From: Pedobacter jejuensis
GTDB taxonomy: Bacteria; Bacteroidota; Bacteroidia; Sphingobacteriales; Sphingobacteriaceae
Reading direction: 5' to 3'
DNA length: 64,000 bases
Assembly (NCBI RefSeq): GCF_003725795.1
Contig: NZ_RBEE01000002.1
Span: 186,001-250,000 of the forward strand
Shown: piece after piece, positions 42,996 through 51,886 of the stretch
Position numbering within the stretch: the first letter of the stretch is position 1
How the letters are laid out: each line of letters opens with the position of its first letter
Program-made: the position numbers and the translations under genes
The notes under the pieces: generated by a model
The model's database searches: none
Seen by the model: only the letters and a program-made list of their open reading frames with translations
Told to the model about the DNA's origin: nothing

Positions 42996-45770
42996 TTATT
43001 TTATTTGAAAATGATAGTTACCCGAACCAACTTGAAATATTTTTTTACCCGATTTATAGCCCGAATATTTAATTGCTTTATTTGTTGTTATTGATGTACC
43101 ACTTTCAAACACCTTTGAACTTTCGTTTGCAGGTAAATACAAGGTAGCTTTGGAATTTGCCGGAATTTCAATATCAATATTAAAAACACCTTTCTCTTTT
43201 TTCCAATTTACACTAATTAATCCTCTTGGAGAATTATAGCTGGCTTTTACAAAGGTTACATCGCCCACAGGTTCGGGTCTTATTTCTATATTACCAGAAG
43301 CTACATCATTTTCATCTGCCCTAATTCCTGCTAAACCGCTGTAAAACCACTCCATTAAATGCCCAAGCATAAAATGATTGTTAGAAGCATCATTGTTAGC
43401 TTGCCAAGATTCAGTAAGTGCAGTAGCTCCTCTTGCTATCTGATACCCATATCCCGGAACATCAGAGCGGCTATTCATATCAAAAATAACATCCGAACGA
43501 CCTGCATCATCCAAAGCCCTTAACAAATACCGGTAACCAATATCTCCTGATGTTAAACTATTATCTCTTTTCTTTAAGTCTTTAATTAAATTATCCAGTA
43601 CCGCTTGCTTTCTATCTGGCTCTGTAAGATTCATATACAGCGCCATTGCATTGGCAGTTTGGCTTCCAGTAGCATATTGATTGGTTTCTGAGTAGAAGAA
43701 TTTTTTATTAAAAGCTGATTTTACTTTCAGTCCTAATGCTTCATATTTTTTTTCATCATCGGGTTTTCCTAATGCACGGGCAATTTTGGCAAGTATGGTT
43801 AAATCATAATAATATATGGCTGTAGCCGTAACGCCTTTTGGTGTAAGTTGAGATACACCTGGGGTTTTCGGACCGATATCATACCAGTCGCCTAAGCCGT
43901 GAGTTAAAATGTTGTTATTTGCCTTCGTTCCCAAATAATTGATGTATCGGCTCATCATATCGTAATTTTCTTCAAGCACTTGCTTATCGCCGTACCATTG
44001 GTAAACGTACCAAGGCAAAATAATTCCATTGCTACCCCATTCTGGCGAATCTCTAAATCCACCACCAAATTGTGAATATTCAGGAGCGATATCTGGAATT
44101 AAGCCATCGGCGGTTTGCGACATGCGCATATCTGAAATAACCTTTTTACTTAATGTGGCGATATCATAGGTGTATCTTATAGAACTGCCAACAAGATGTG
44201 CTTCTTCTAGCCAACCCAATTTTTCTCGGTGCGGGCAATCCGTAAATACACTCGCCATATTGCTTTTTATAGCCCAATCAATTAAATCGAATGTTTTATT
44301 AAACAAAATGTTCGAGCTGGTAAAAGTGCCAATTGTTGGTGCAGCATTTCGTGTATGAATTAATTTGCTTTGCAAAACAACTGGAAGTTTATTGCCGTTA
44401 TTTTCATTTACAGGTACCGCACCTTCTATTTGCAAATAACGGAAACCATAATACATAAATTTAGGTTGCCAACTTTCTGTTTCGGCACCGTTTAAGGTAT
44501 AATTAAAGAAAACCGGACTACCGATGGCATTCTGAGTAACCGTTCCATCGCTTGCCAACAACTCACCCGGAATGAGTTTTATAGTTTTACCTTTTAAGCC
44601 TTTCACATTTATGAAAGGTATGCCAGATGCGTTTTGACCAAAATCATAAACCCATAAACCTGGCTTTGGCTGGGTTATTTTTACCGCTTTAAAATTATTA
44701 AATAGTTTTAGAGGCTCTTGCGCCTGTACATCTAATTTTTCGGGCCCACCAACAACCGCAGCATTTCTCCAGGCTTTGTCGTCGAACCGCGGTGTATCCC
44801 ATCCTATTGGAAGCAAATTTGCATCATAATCTTCGCCACCATAAATACTTGAAAAAGTAATTGGACCAGCGATTGTTTTCCAGGAATTATCACTTACAAC
44901 ATCTTCAGTTGAACCATCATTATATTCGAATGCGATTCTACAAATCATTTTTGGATAACCAAAAGCGCCAGTTAATTTTCGATACCTCTCTGATAAAACA
45001 TAATAAAATCCATTACCTAACATCACCCCAAAAGCATTTGAACCAGATTTGATTTGCTTAGTGATATCGAAAGCAACATACTGCGCATGCTTATCATATT
45101 TTGTCCATCCTGGATCTAAAAAATGGTCTCCCACTTTTGTACCATTTAACGAAAGTTCAAAATGACCTAAGCCAGAAATAAAGACTGTGGCTTTTTTAAC
45201 CTGTTTTTTTACAACCACTTCTTTTCTTAACAAAGGAAGAATGTTGTTTTTTCCTTTAGTTCCTAAGTCGCCCAGTTCGGGTTGAGCCGGAACGATGATT
45301 TCTGATTCAGGGAGTTTTTCGTAGCCAATCCATTGTGCTTTCTTCCAATCATCTTTAACAAATAACCCGGTTTGCCATGCCGAAATTTTGCTCCAGCTAC
45401 TAACACCTCCGGTTTTATCCCAAACCATAACCTTCCAGAAATAATTTTTTGCGGGCAAAAGTGTTTTGCCGCTGTATCTAATTTGAATGGAACCATCTGA
45501 AGTTACTTTTTTTGTGTCCCAAATGTTACCCGTATTTTTAGCTAGTAAAAGCGAATCATCAGCTACTAAAATTCGATAGGCGCCTTGCATTACATTTCTT
45601 TTACTACTTTTTATCTGCCAGTTTAATATTGGTTTTGGCACATCTACACCAACTGGGCGTTTTTTGTATTCGCAGAGCAAATTGCCAACGGTTAAACCTT
45701 GAGCATTTGCATTTATCCCTGCAAATAAAACAAAACTTAGCAGGAAAAGTATTTTTGATTGGAATTTCAT
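42996..45770 (-). CDS. GH78 alpha-L-rhamnosidase
   Basis: The 924-residue protein has a signal peptide (about 1-23, ANAQ), an N-terminal beta-domain region, a concanavalin-like domain and the six-hairpin catalytic domain with TDCPHREKLGWLEE, the GH78 catalytic signature, followed by the C-terminal beta-sandwich. It would remove terminal alpha-L-rhamnose in the periplasm. A second, partial GH78 with the same motif lies at the right end of the window. It is 27 bp from the GH29 gene upstream and 8 bp from the GH29 gene downstream. Confidence 0.93.
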   Translation of the reverse strand: MKFQSKILFLLSFVLFAGINANAQGLTVGNLLCEYKKRPVGVDVPKPILNWQIKSSKRNVMQGAYRILVADDSLLLAKNTGNIWDTKKVTSDGSIQIRYSGKTLLPAKNYFWKVMVWDKTGGVSSWSKISAWQTGLFVKDDWKKAQWIGYEKLPESEIIVPAQPELGDLGTKGKNNILPLLRKEVVVKKQVKKATVFISGLGHFELSLNGTKVGDHFLDPGWTKYDKHAQYVAFDITKQIKSGSNAFGVMLGNGFYYVLSERYRKLTGAFGYPKMICRIAFEYNDGSTEDVVSDNSWKTIAGPITFSSIYGGEDYDANLLPIGWDTPRFDDKAWRNAAVVGGPEKLDVQAQEPLKLFNNFKAVKITQPKPGLWVYDFGQNASGIPFINVKGLKGKTIKLIPGELLASDGTVTQNAIGSPVFFNYTLNGAETESWQPKFMYYGFRYLQIEGAVPVNENNGNKLPVVLQSKLIHTRNAAPTIGTFTSSNILFNKTFDLIDWAIKSNMASVFTDCPHREKLGWLEEAHLVGSSIRYTYDIATLSKKVISDMRMSQTADGLIPDIAPEYSQFGGGFRDSPEWGSNGIILPWYVYQWYGDKQVLEENYDMMSRYINYLGTKANNNILTHGLGDWYDIGPKTPGVSQLTPKGVTATAIYYYDLTILAKIARALGKPDDEKKYEALGLKVKSAFNKKFFYSETNQYATGSQTANAMALYMNLTEPDRKQAVLDNLIKDLKKRDNSLTSGDIGYRYLLRALDDAGRSDVIFDMNSRSDVPGYGYQIARGATALTESWQANNDASNNHFMLGHLMEWFYSGLAGIRADENDVASGNIEIRPEPVGDVTFVKASYNSPRGLISVNWKKEKGVFNIDIEIPANSKATLYLPANESSKVFESGTSITTNKAIKYSGYKSGKKIFQVGSGNYHFQIK

Positions 45771-45797
45771 TTTATATATTTTATTAGGAAATATCTA

Positions 45798-47483
45798 CTA
45801 TTCGCTGCCATAAAGCTGCCATTCTAAAAGTGTTGGTTGTGTATTTTGATTGTGAATGGTTAGCTTGAAATACCTTGCTTTAACTGGTGTAAAATTTTTA
45901 ATCATACCAATACCACCAGTAGTTACTTTTAGCACAGGTAACCAGTTGTTTCCCTGTTTGTACTCTAAAGTTATATCTTGTTTCTTATCTTCCCAAGGGT
46001 GCCAAGGTTCATCAACAATAAGCGTTGAAATATCAAAAACTGTATTTAAATCGATTTCCAAAACAGCATCTTTTTGTCCTTTAACAGCCTCCCATTTTGT
46101 TAATCTGTTACCATCCAAAAGGTTTTTAGCGGTGGCGTTTGGCTGTTCAGATGATGCCGTAATTTTTTTTCCTGATACCGGAGATGGAGCTACATTTGGT
46201 TCGCCAAGAAATTCTAAAACAACTACTGTATTTATTGTATCAGGAAGCTGCTTTGGCAACATCACCTCCATGTTTTTACCGATCCTTTTTGTCTGCAATA
46301 GTTTAGTAGAATCGCTCAATAAATAAGCTTTTGTAACTTTATTCAACATCGGAACTTTTAATTTTCCATCGGCAGGATTATCGAAAATATGCAGGTAAAG
46401 TTTTTGCTGTTTTCGGGTTGCTCTACCCCAAGATAGAAAAGGAAACGGACTAGCTGTTGTTCCATACACCGATTCTTTATTAATTTTAAGCCAGTTACCA
46501 ATTTCAGCAAGGCGTGTTATACTTGCCTCTGGGATTTCTCCATGAGCATCAGGACCAACATTTAACAGAAAGTTGCCGCCCTTACTTACCACATCGGTTA
46601 GGTTACGAATAAGTGTTTTAGCGCTTTTCCAATCTTTATCGGTTGATTTAAATCCCCAGGTATCATTAATGGTCATACATGCTTCCCAATTTCTGCCGGG
46701 AAAACCTGTTGAAGGAACAAATTGTTCAGGTGTTTCCGTATCGCCATCAAAGCCACCACCTAACCTATTGTTGGTAATTAAGTTTGGATGTTGTTTTACT
46801 ATTGCATCGAATTTTGCGGCCCGTTCCGGGGTCATATTTTGGGGTGTATCCCACCATAAAATATCGGGTTCGCCATAGTTTGATAAAATTTCTTTTACCT
46901 GAGGGATGGATATTTTATCTAAATACGCATCAAAACTTCCTTTTTGAGCTTCATCCCAAGAGCCACCGCTCGCTGCGCCACCGGGATGTACCCAATCTTG
47001 AGCCTGAGAATAATAAAACCCAATTTTTATTCCTGCTTTCTTACAGGCTTCAACCAAAGGTTTTAAAATATCTTTTTTATAGGGTGATGCATCCATAATA
47101 TCCCAATCGGTTACTTTAGAATCAAACATCGCAAAACCATCATGGTGTTTAGATGTAATGATGATGTACTTCATCCCTGCATCCTTTGCCATTTTAACCC
47201 AGGCTTCTGGATTGTATTTATCGGGATTGAACTGTGGCGCATAACTTTGGTATTCTTTTACCGGTATTTTCGCTGTATTCATAATCCACTCTCCAATACC
47301 CTTTACTGGCTTGTCCTTATAAACTCCGGCTGGAACAGAATAAATGCCCCAATGGATGAACATGCCGAATTTAGCCTCTTTCCACCACTCCATTTTTTTA
47401 TCATCCTTTGATGAAGGAATATTTTGCGAGAATACCTTTAAAAAGCATGCAATTGCGATGAAGGTTAAAGTCAGTTTTTTCAT
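45798..47483 (-). CDS. GH29 alpha-L-fucosidase with F5/8-type C-terminal domain
   Basis: The 561-residue protein has a signal peptide (about 1-19) and a GH29 barrel with FGMFIHWGIYS (39-49), SKHHDGFAMFDS (111-122) and the nucleophile D212 in ILWWDT. The last 115 residues look like a galactose-binding, CBM32-like domain (KITASSEQPNATAKNLLDG). The ATG at 47483 is chosen because 47516 would put ten polar residues before the signal. It sits 38 bp after GH95 and should remove terminal alpha-fucose. It differs clearly from the other GH29 in this PUL. Confidence 0.92.
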   Translation of the reverse strand: MKKLTLTFIAIACFLKVFSQNIPSSKDDKKMEWWKEAKFGMFIHWGIYSVPAGVYKDKPVKGIGEWIMNTAKIPVKEYQSYAPQFNPDKYNPEAWVKMAKDAGMKYIIITSKHHDGFAMFDSKVTDWDIMDASPYKKDILKPLVEACKKAGIKIGFYYSQAQDWVHPGGAASGGSWDEAQKGSFDAYLDKISIPQVKEILSNYGEPDILWWDTPQNMTPERAAKFDAIVKQHPNLITNNRLGGGFDGDTETPEQFVPSTGFPGRNWEACMTINDTWGFKSTDKDWKSAKTLIRNLTDVVSKGGNFLLNVGPDAHGEIPEASITRLAEIGNWLKINKESVYGTTASPFPFLSWGRATRKQQKLYLHIFDNPADGKLKVPMLNKVTKAYLLSDSTKLLQTKRIGKNMEVMLPKQLPDTINTVVVLEFLGEPNVAPSPVSGKKITASSEQPNATAKNLLDGNRLTKWEAVKGQKDAVLEIDLNTVFDISTLIVDEPWHPWEDKKQDITLEYKQGNNWLPVLKVTTGGIGMIKNFTPVKARYFKLTIHNQNTQPTLLEWQLYGSE

Positions 47484-47521
47484 TGTGTGTTTGTTTTTTT
47501 TAGGCAGATTTAGCAAGAAAT

Positions 47522-49975
47522 TTACAAGGCTGATAAATTCAAAACCTGACCTGCTTTTGTATTAAATTCGTATAAATAACCAAGTGCCATTTTTGATTTT
47601 TTAATAACTTTTACGCCATTGGTTTTTAATTGTTGGGCGGATAGAACCTTACAAATGCCAGATTTTTTAGCTACAATTTTAGTTGCTGCAAGTTTTCCAT
47701 TTGCCCATTCAATATCCACAGTGTAGGCTCCACGGGCTATTAAACCATTAATTTTTCCGTTTTGCCATACTTTTGGCAAAGCAGGAAGCAGATGTATATA
47801 ACCATCCTGACTTTGAAGAAGCATTTCTGCAAGACCAGATGTTCCACCAAAATTTCCATCAATTTGAAATGGTGGATGCGCATCAAACATATTCGGATAA
47901 ATACCGCCACCGCCTCCATAATTTGTATCGTTTTCGCGGGTTATTCTGAATAAGTTTCGGTAAAGTTTATAAGCATGATCACCATCTAAAAGCCTTGCCC
48001 ACATATTTACTTTCCATGCTAAACTCCAACCTGTACCATCATCGCCACGTAACTCTAATGTTCTTTTAGCTGCATCAGATAATTTTGGCGTACTTAATGG
48101 AGAAATTTGATTTGCAGGATACAAAGCATACAAATGCGAAACATGTCTGTGATGAGGATCCGGAGATTCATAATCCTTATTCCACTCTTGCAATTGGCCT
48201 TTGCTGCCAATTTGGTAAGGCAATAATTTAGCCTTCTTCGCAATTAAGGTATCACGAAAAGCTTTATCTATGTTTAAAATTTTGCTTGCCGCAATCAGGT
48301 TATCAAAAAGATCTTTTATGATTCCAAGATCCATGGTGGTTGCTACGGAAACCTGACCAACCTTCTTAGGACCATAAATAAAATCATTTTCTGGTGAGAA
48401 AGATGGTGCGGTTACTAAATTTCCATTCTTATCTGGAACAAGCCAATCTAATGTAAAAAGAGCAGCACCCTTCATTAGAGGATAAGCCGTTTTGGCTAGG
48501 AATTCTTTATCTTGAGTGAAGGCATAATGTTCCCATAAATGTCGGGTGAGCCAATCGCCGCCCATTGGCCAGTTCGCCCATTTCGGGTCGCCAGAACCAA
48601 GGTCGCCCACAGGATTTGCCAATGCCCAAATATCACTGTTATGGTGTGTTACCCAACCTTTAGTTTTGTAAAACGAATTTGAAACCTTACTTCCTGTAAC
48701 AGAAAGATTTTTTATTAAACCGAAAAGTGGTGTGTGCATTTCTGACAGATTGCAATTTTCTGCCATCCAGTAATTCATTTGCACATTAATATTTGTGGTG
48801 TAATTAGAACTCCAAGGTGGTCGCATTTCTTTATTCCAAATGCCTTGTAAATTTGCGGGTACACCGGCAACTCTCGAACTGCTAATTAATAAATATCTGC
48901 CGTACTGAAAATACAGGGCTTCTAATTCCGAATCGGTTTCGCCTTTGGTGTAAGCTTCTAACCTTTCATCGGTAGGTATATTTGATTTAGATTTTTCGCC
49001 AGCATTTAGTTTCAGGCTAACGCGATTAAAATATTTTTGAAAATCTTTGAGGTGAGCAGCCAACAAATCATTCCAAGTTTTGGTTGTTGCTAAATCCAGC
49101 TTTTCTTTGGCAATTTTTTGTGCATCTAAATTTGGGCAATTGTTAAAGCCATTAAAACCAGTTGCAGCAGAAATAAAAATCAATACTTCAGTTGCATTGT
49201 TAACACTAATTCCTGCGGTATCCAATTTAACAACACCATCATTACTAATTGCTTTAACCAGTAATTCATAGGGCATTCCGGCACAATCCTGATCTGTTCC
49301 ATATCGAACTGGGTCTTTGGTGTTGTTAACATATACCGGATCGGCATGTACTGGCGCTCTTCCACCTAAGGCTAAAATATTTCCAGATAGTACATTTTTA
49401 GCAAACCGAATTTGAGAATTGGTGCTAATGAAAAGGTTGAGCATTTTTGGTTTGCTTGCCGAAATCTTCATCACAATAACCTGATCTGGTGCGCTTGAAA
49501 AAACCTCTCTTTTATAACTAACGCCATTAACTTCAAAACTGGTGGTTGCTACGGCACGTTGAATATCTAAATCTCGTTTGTAAGCAGTTGCTTGTACATT
49601 ACCAAAATTTTGTGCGATTTTTAAATCTCCCAAAGGCAAAAAACTTTCAGAATAAACACCTTGCATTTTCTGCGTGAGCTTTCTTGCCAAATCATAATCT
49701 TCTTTAAATAGGGCTTCTCTAACCTGAGCTAAATAACTGAAAGCATTTGGGTTTACGTTCTCTTTTACGGGTCCGCCCGACCATAGTGTAGCTTCGTTTA
49801 GTTGCAGTAATTCTTCGTTTACACCTCCAAAAACCATTGCGCCTAACCGACCATTGCCAATGGGAAGTGCTTCTGTCCATTGAGCGGCTGGTTTTGCATA
49901 CCAAAGTTGCTGGGCAAATGTTTGGCTAGCATAAAAAACGAAAAGCAACAAGCTAAAGAAAGAAAATTTGTTCAT
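47522..49975 (-). CDS. GH95 alpha-L-fucosidase or alpha-L-galactosidase
   Basis: The 817-residue protein has a signal peptide (about 1-21) and the whole GH95 layout. By alignment to the Bifidobacterium enzyme AfcA, the catalytic set is N395 and N397 in TTNINVQMNYW, E529 in FSPEND, and D706 in QIDGNFGG. Two residues before N395, where AfcA has His-419, this protein has T393. A Thr at this site is reported for a Bacteroides ovatus GH95 acting on L-galactose, so L-galactose may be preferred. It is separated from SusD by 179 bp with a hairpin. Confidence 0.92.
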   Translation of the reverse strand: MNKFSFFSLLLFVFYASQTFAQQLWYAKPAAQWTEALPIGNGRLGAMVFGGVNEELLQLNEATLWSGGPVKENVNPNAFSYLAQVREALFKEDYDLARKLTQKMQGVYSESFLPLGDLKIAQNFGNVQATAYKRDLDIQRAVATTSFEVNGVSYKREVFSSAPDQVIVMKISASKPKMLNLFISTNSQIRFAKNVLSGNILALGGRAPVHADPVYVNNTKDPVRYGTDQDCAGMPYELLVKAISNDGVVKLDTAGISVNNATEVLIFISAATGFNGFNNCPNLDAQKIAKEKLDLATTKTWNDLLAAHLKDFQKYFNRVSLKLNAGEKSKSNIPTDERLEAYTKGETDSELEALYFQYGRYLLISSSRVAGVPANLQGIWNKEMRPPWSSNYTTNINVQMNYWMAENCNLSEMHTPLFGLIKNLSVTGSKVSNSFYKTKGWVTHHNSDIWALANPVGDLGSGDPKWANWPMGGDWLTRHLWEHYAFTQDKEFLAKTAYPLMKGAALFTLDWLVPDKNGNLVTAPSFSPENDFIYGPKKVGQVSVATTMDLGIIKDLFDNLIAASKILNIDKAFRDTLIAKKAKLLPYQIGSKGQLQEWNKDYESPDPHHRHVSHLYALYPANQISPLSTPKLSDAAKRTLELRGDDGTGWSLAWKVNMWARLLDGDHAYKLYRNLFRITRENDTNYGGGGGIYPNMFDAHPPFQIDGNFGGTSGLAEMLLQSQDGYIHLLPALPKVWQNGKINGLIARGAYTVDIEWANGKLAATKIVAKKSGICKVLSAQQLKTNGVKVIKKSKMALGYLYEFNTKAGQVLNLSAL

Positions 49976-50060
49976 AGGGTAATTTATTATATGATTATAA
50001 AATAAGCAGGAAAGACCTTAAGATATGATTTTTATGTTTAAATATTTAATTGGATTTACC

Positions 50061-50099
50061 AAACAACAGACTCAGGATTTAAACCTGAATCTGTTGTTT
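50061..50099 (-). promoter_or_regulatory. Intercistronic hairpin between susD and GH95
   Basis: AAACAACAGA (50061-50070) pairs with TCTGTTGTTT (50090-50099), and TCAGG pairs with CCTGA inside, with one mismatch and a 7-nt loop. It lies about 55 bp after the susD stop on the minus strand. The T-run is very short. Such hairpins can end or shield the susCD part of the mRNA so that susCD is made in larger amounts. Confidence 0.65.
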
Positions 50100-50154
50100 A
50101 TTACAAATTAAACAAGCATTTTTCAACAATCTCGTTAAATCTTCCCGGCATATT

Positions 50155-51861
50155 TTAATAACCAGGGTTTTGAGGAAACGAGCCTCTATTTAAATCTATT
50201 TGTGTTTGAGGAATTGGCCTTAATAAATATTTAGCATCCAGGATGGTTTTACCTGCCTGGGCAGCTTTTAATTCATCATTGTACAATAAAGAGCGGGTAA
50301 GCAATTTATTAGTTGCTACACTTCCAACTGTTTCATACATACGTTTTAGTTCATACCATCTAAACTCTTCTCCAACCAATTCTTTGGCTCGTTCTTCTAA
50401 TATTGCATCTAAAGTAACTGAACCAGTATATTGCATTTCTGTTGCGTAAAGTACACCTGTTAATGGGTTTGTTCCGGTTTTAGCAGCTCTTGTGCGTAAC
50501 ACATTCATGTAAGCTAAAGCTTTACCTTGATTGTTTAACTTCACATAAGCTTCTGCTGCAAGCAAATACGTTTCTGCCAGGCGGAAAACATACGTATCTC
50601 TAGCGCCACCATTATCTACATAACCACTTACAAAAGGATCTCGGAATTTCTTGAATTGTGGATAGTTGCGTACACCATTAAGAAAAGGTGATGTTCTGTA
50701 TTCATCAGGATTGATTACAATGTATTTTCTTAAGGCTTTTTGAGCAGCCGTAAAAGGCACAGTTGGATAATAAATTAAAGTATCGCCAACGGCAAATGAT
50801 TTTCCGTTAAACGAACCTGCTACCTGAGTTAATACGGCATCGTAAACTGTTGCCAAATAACGACTATCGCTGTTTTTATTAAATAAACTGAAAAAGTAAG
50901 GGTCTGGTGCTATAGCATTATTTGTTTTGCCATAAAATACACTTCTGCCTAAAAGTGCTGAGTTTTGCACATCCCAAAGAAACCATTGTTGCAATGTATT
51001 TCCACCACCGTTAAACAAAGCATTTGTACTGTATTGAACAGAAAAAATTACCTCATTATTGCTTTGATAATTGGGAACAGTTGGGTCAAACAAATCAGAA
51101 AATTTTGGTTTCAAGGCATAAGTACCCGATGCAATTACAGTTTCTGCAAGAGCTGCTGCCTGAGTAAAATCGGCATTGCCTCCACCGTAAGTTTTATAGC
51201 CTCTTGTTAAATATACTTTCGCAAGCAAGTGTTGTGCAAAACCTTTTGTAACACGACCAAAATCTGTTGTTGTAGCGGGTAAAACTGCAATTGCTTCGTT
51301 TAAATCTTTAATCACCTGGTCGTAAACATCTTTTTCTGGCGCTCGGGTGTATGCAAGTGTAACGCCAGTTGTCCTGGTAAGAACAATAGGCACATCACCA
51401 AAAGTTTCTGCTAAGTAATAATAATAAAATGCTCGTAATGCTTTTGCTTCTGCAACTCTTGTATTTACCGTTGCTGCACTACCATCAGTAACTTGTGTAG
51501 CCCAGTATATGGTATTGTTCGCAATATTTATGGCTGTATACATTTGCGCATAAAAAGCAGAATTCCCATTTTGGGAATTAAGGTTGATATTATACAGGTT
51601 TTCTCCACTATTATCATTAATATTAGCCGTACTGTAAGTATCCGTACCTAAATTAAAAAACGTGGGGAAATTAATTACACCTCTTAAAGTGGCGTAATTG
51701 GATTTTGCTAAATCTTCGAAACCAGCAAACTTGTTGTAATAGGTTTCGGCGGTGCGGTTTGCAGGATTGTATTCATCTGTAAATTTTTTACAGCCGGTTA
51801 TGCTAAGCAGCAAGGCTGATGCACCAATGAGTATGTATTTTGTGCTTATATTTTTCATCAT
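50155..51861 (-). CDS. SusD/RagB family glycan-binding lipoprotein
   Basis: The 568-residue protein is a surface lipoprotein: signal peptide with lipobox Cys 24 (SITGC), tetratricopeptide-like helices (EAKALRAFYYYYLAETFGDVP is the classical SusD phrase) and the C-terminal LAEERAKELVGEEFRW-like region seen as LEERAKELVGEE. It binds the oligosaccharide and sits as a lid on SusC. It follows susC by 25 bp. Typical length. Confidence 0.93.
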   Translation of the reverse strand: MMKNISTKYILIGASALLLSITGCKKFTDEYNPANRTAETYYNKFAGFEDLAKSNYATLRGVINFPTFFNLGTDTYSTANINDNSGENLYNINLNSQNGNSAFYAQMYTAINIANNTIYWATQVTDGSAATVNTRVAEAKALRAFYYYYLAETFGDVPIVLTRTTGVTLAYTRAPEKDVYDQVIKDLNEAIAVLPATTTDFGRVTKGFAQHLLAKVYLTRGYKTYGGGNADFTQAAALAETVIASGTYALKPKFSDLFDPTVPNYQSNNEVIFSVQYSTNALFNGGGNTLQQWFLWDVQNSALLGRSVFYGKTNNAIAPDPYFFSLFNKNSDSRYLATVYDAVLTQVAGSFNGKSFAVGDTLIYYPTVPFTAAQKALRKYIVINPDEYRTSPFLNGVRNYPQFKKFRDPFVSGYVDNGGARDTYVFRLAETYLLAAEAYVKLNNQGKALAYMNVLRTRAAKTGTNPLTGVLYATEMQYTGSVTLDAILEERAKELVGEEFRWYELKRMYETVGSVATNKLLTRSLLYNDELKAAQAGKTILDAKYLLRPIPQTQIDLNRGSFPQNPGY

Positions 51862-51886
51862 ATCTTAATTAAATTATGACTGCTAT

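Noticed and set aside
45798..47516. ATG at 47516 as the start of the second GH29
   Set aside because: It would place ten polar residues before a good signal peptide; ATG 47483 is preferred.
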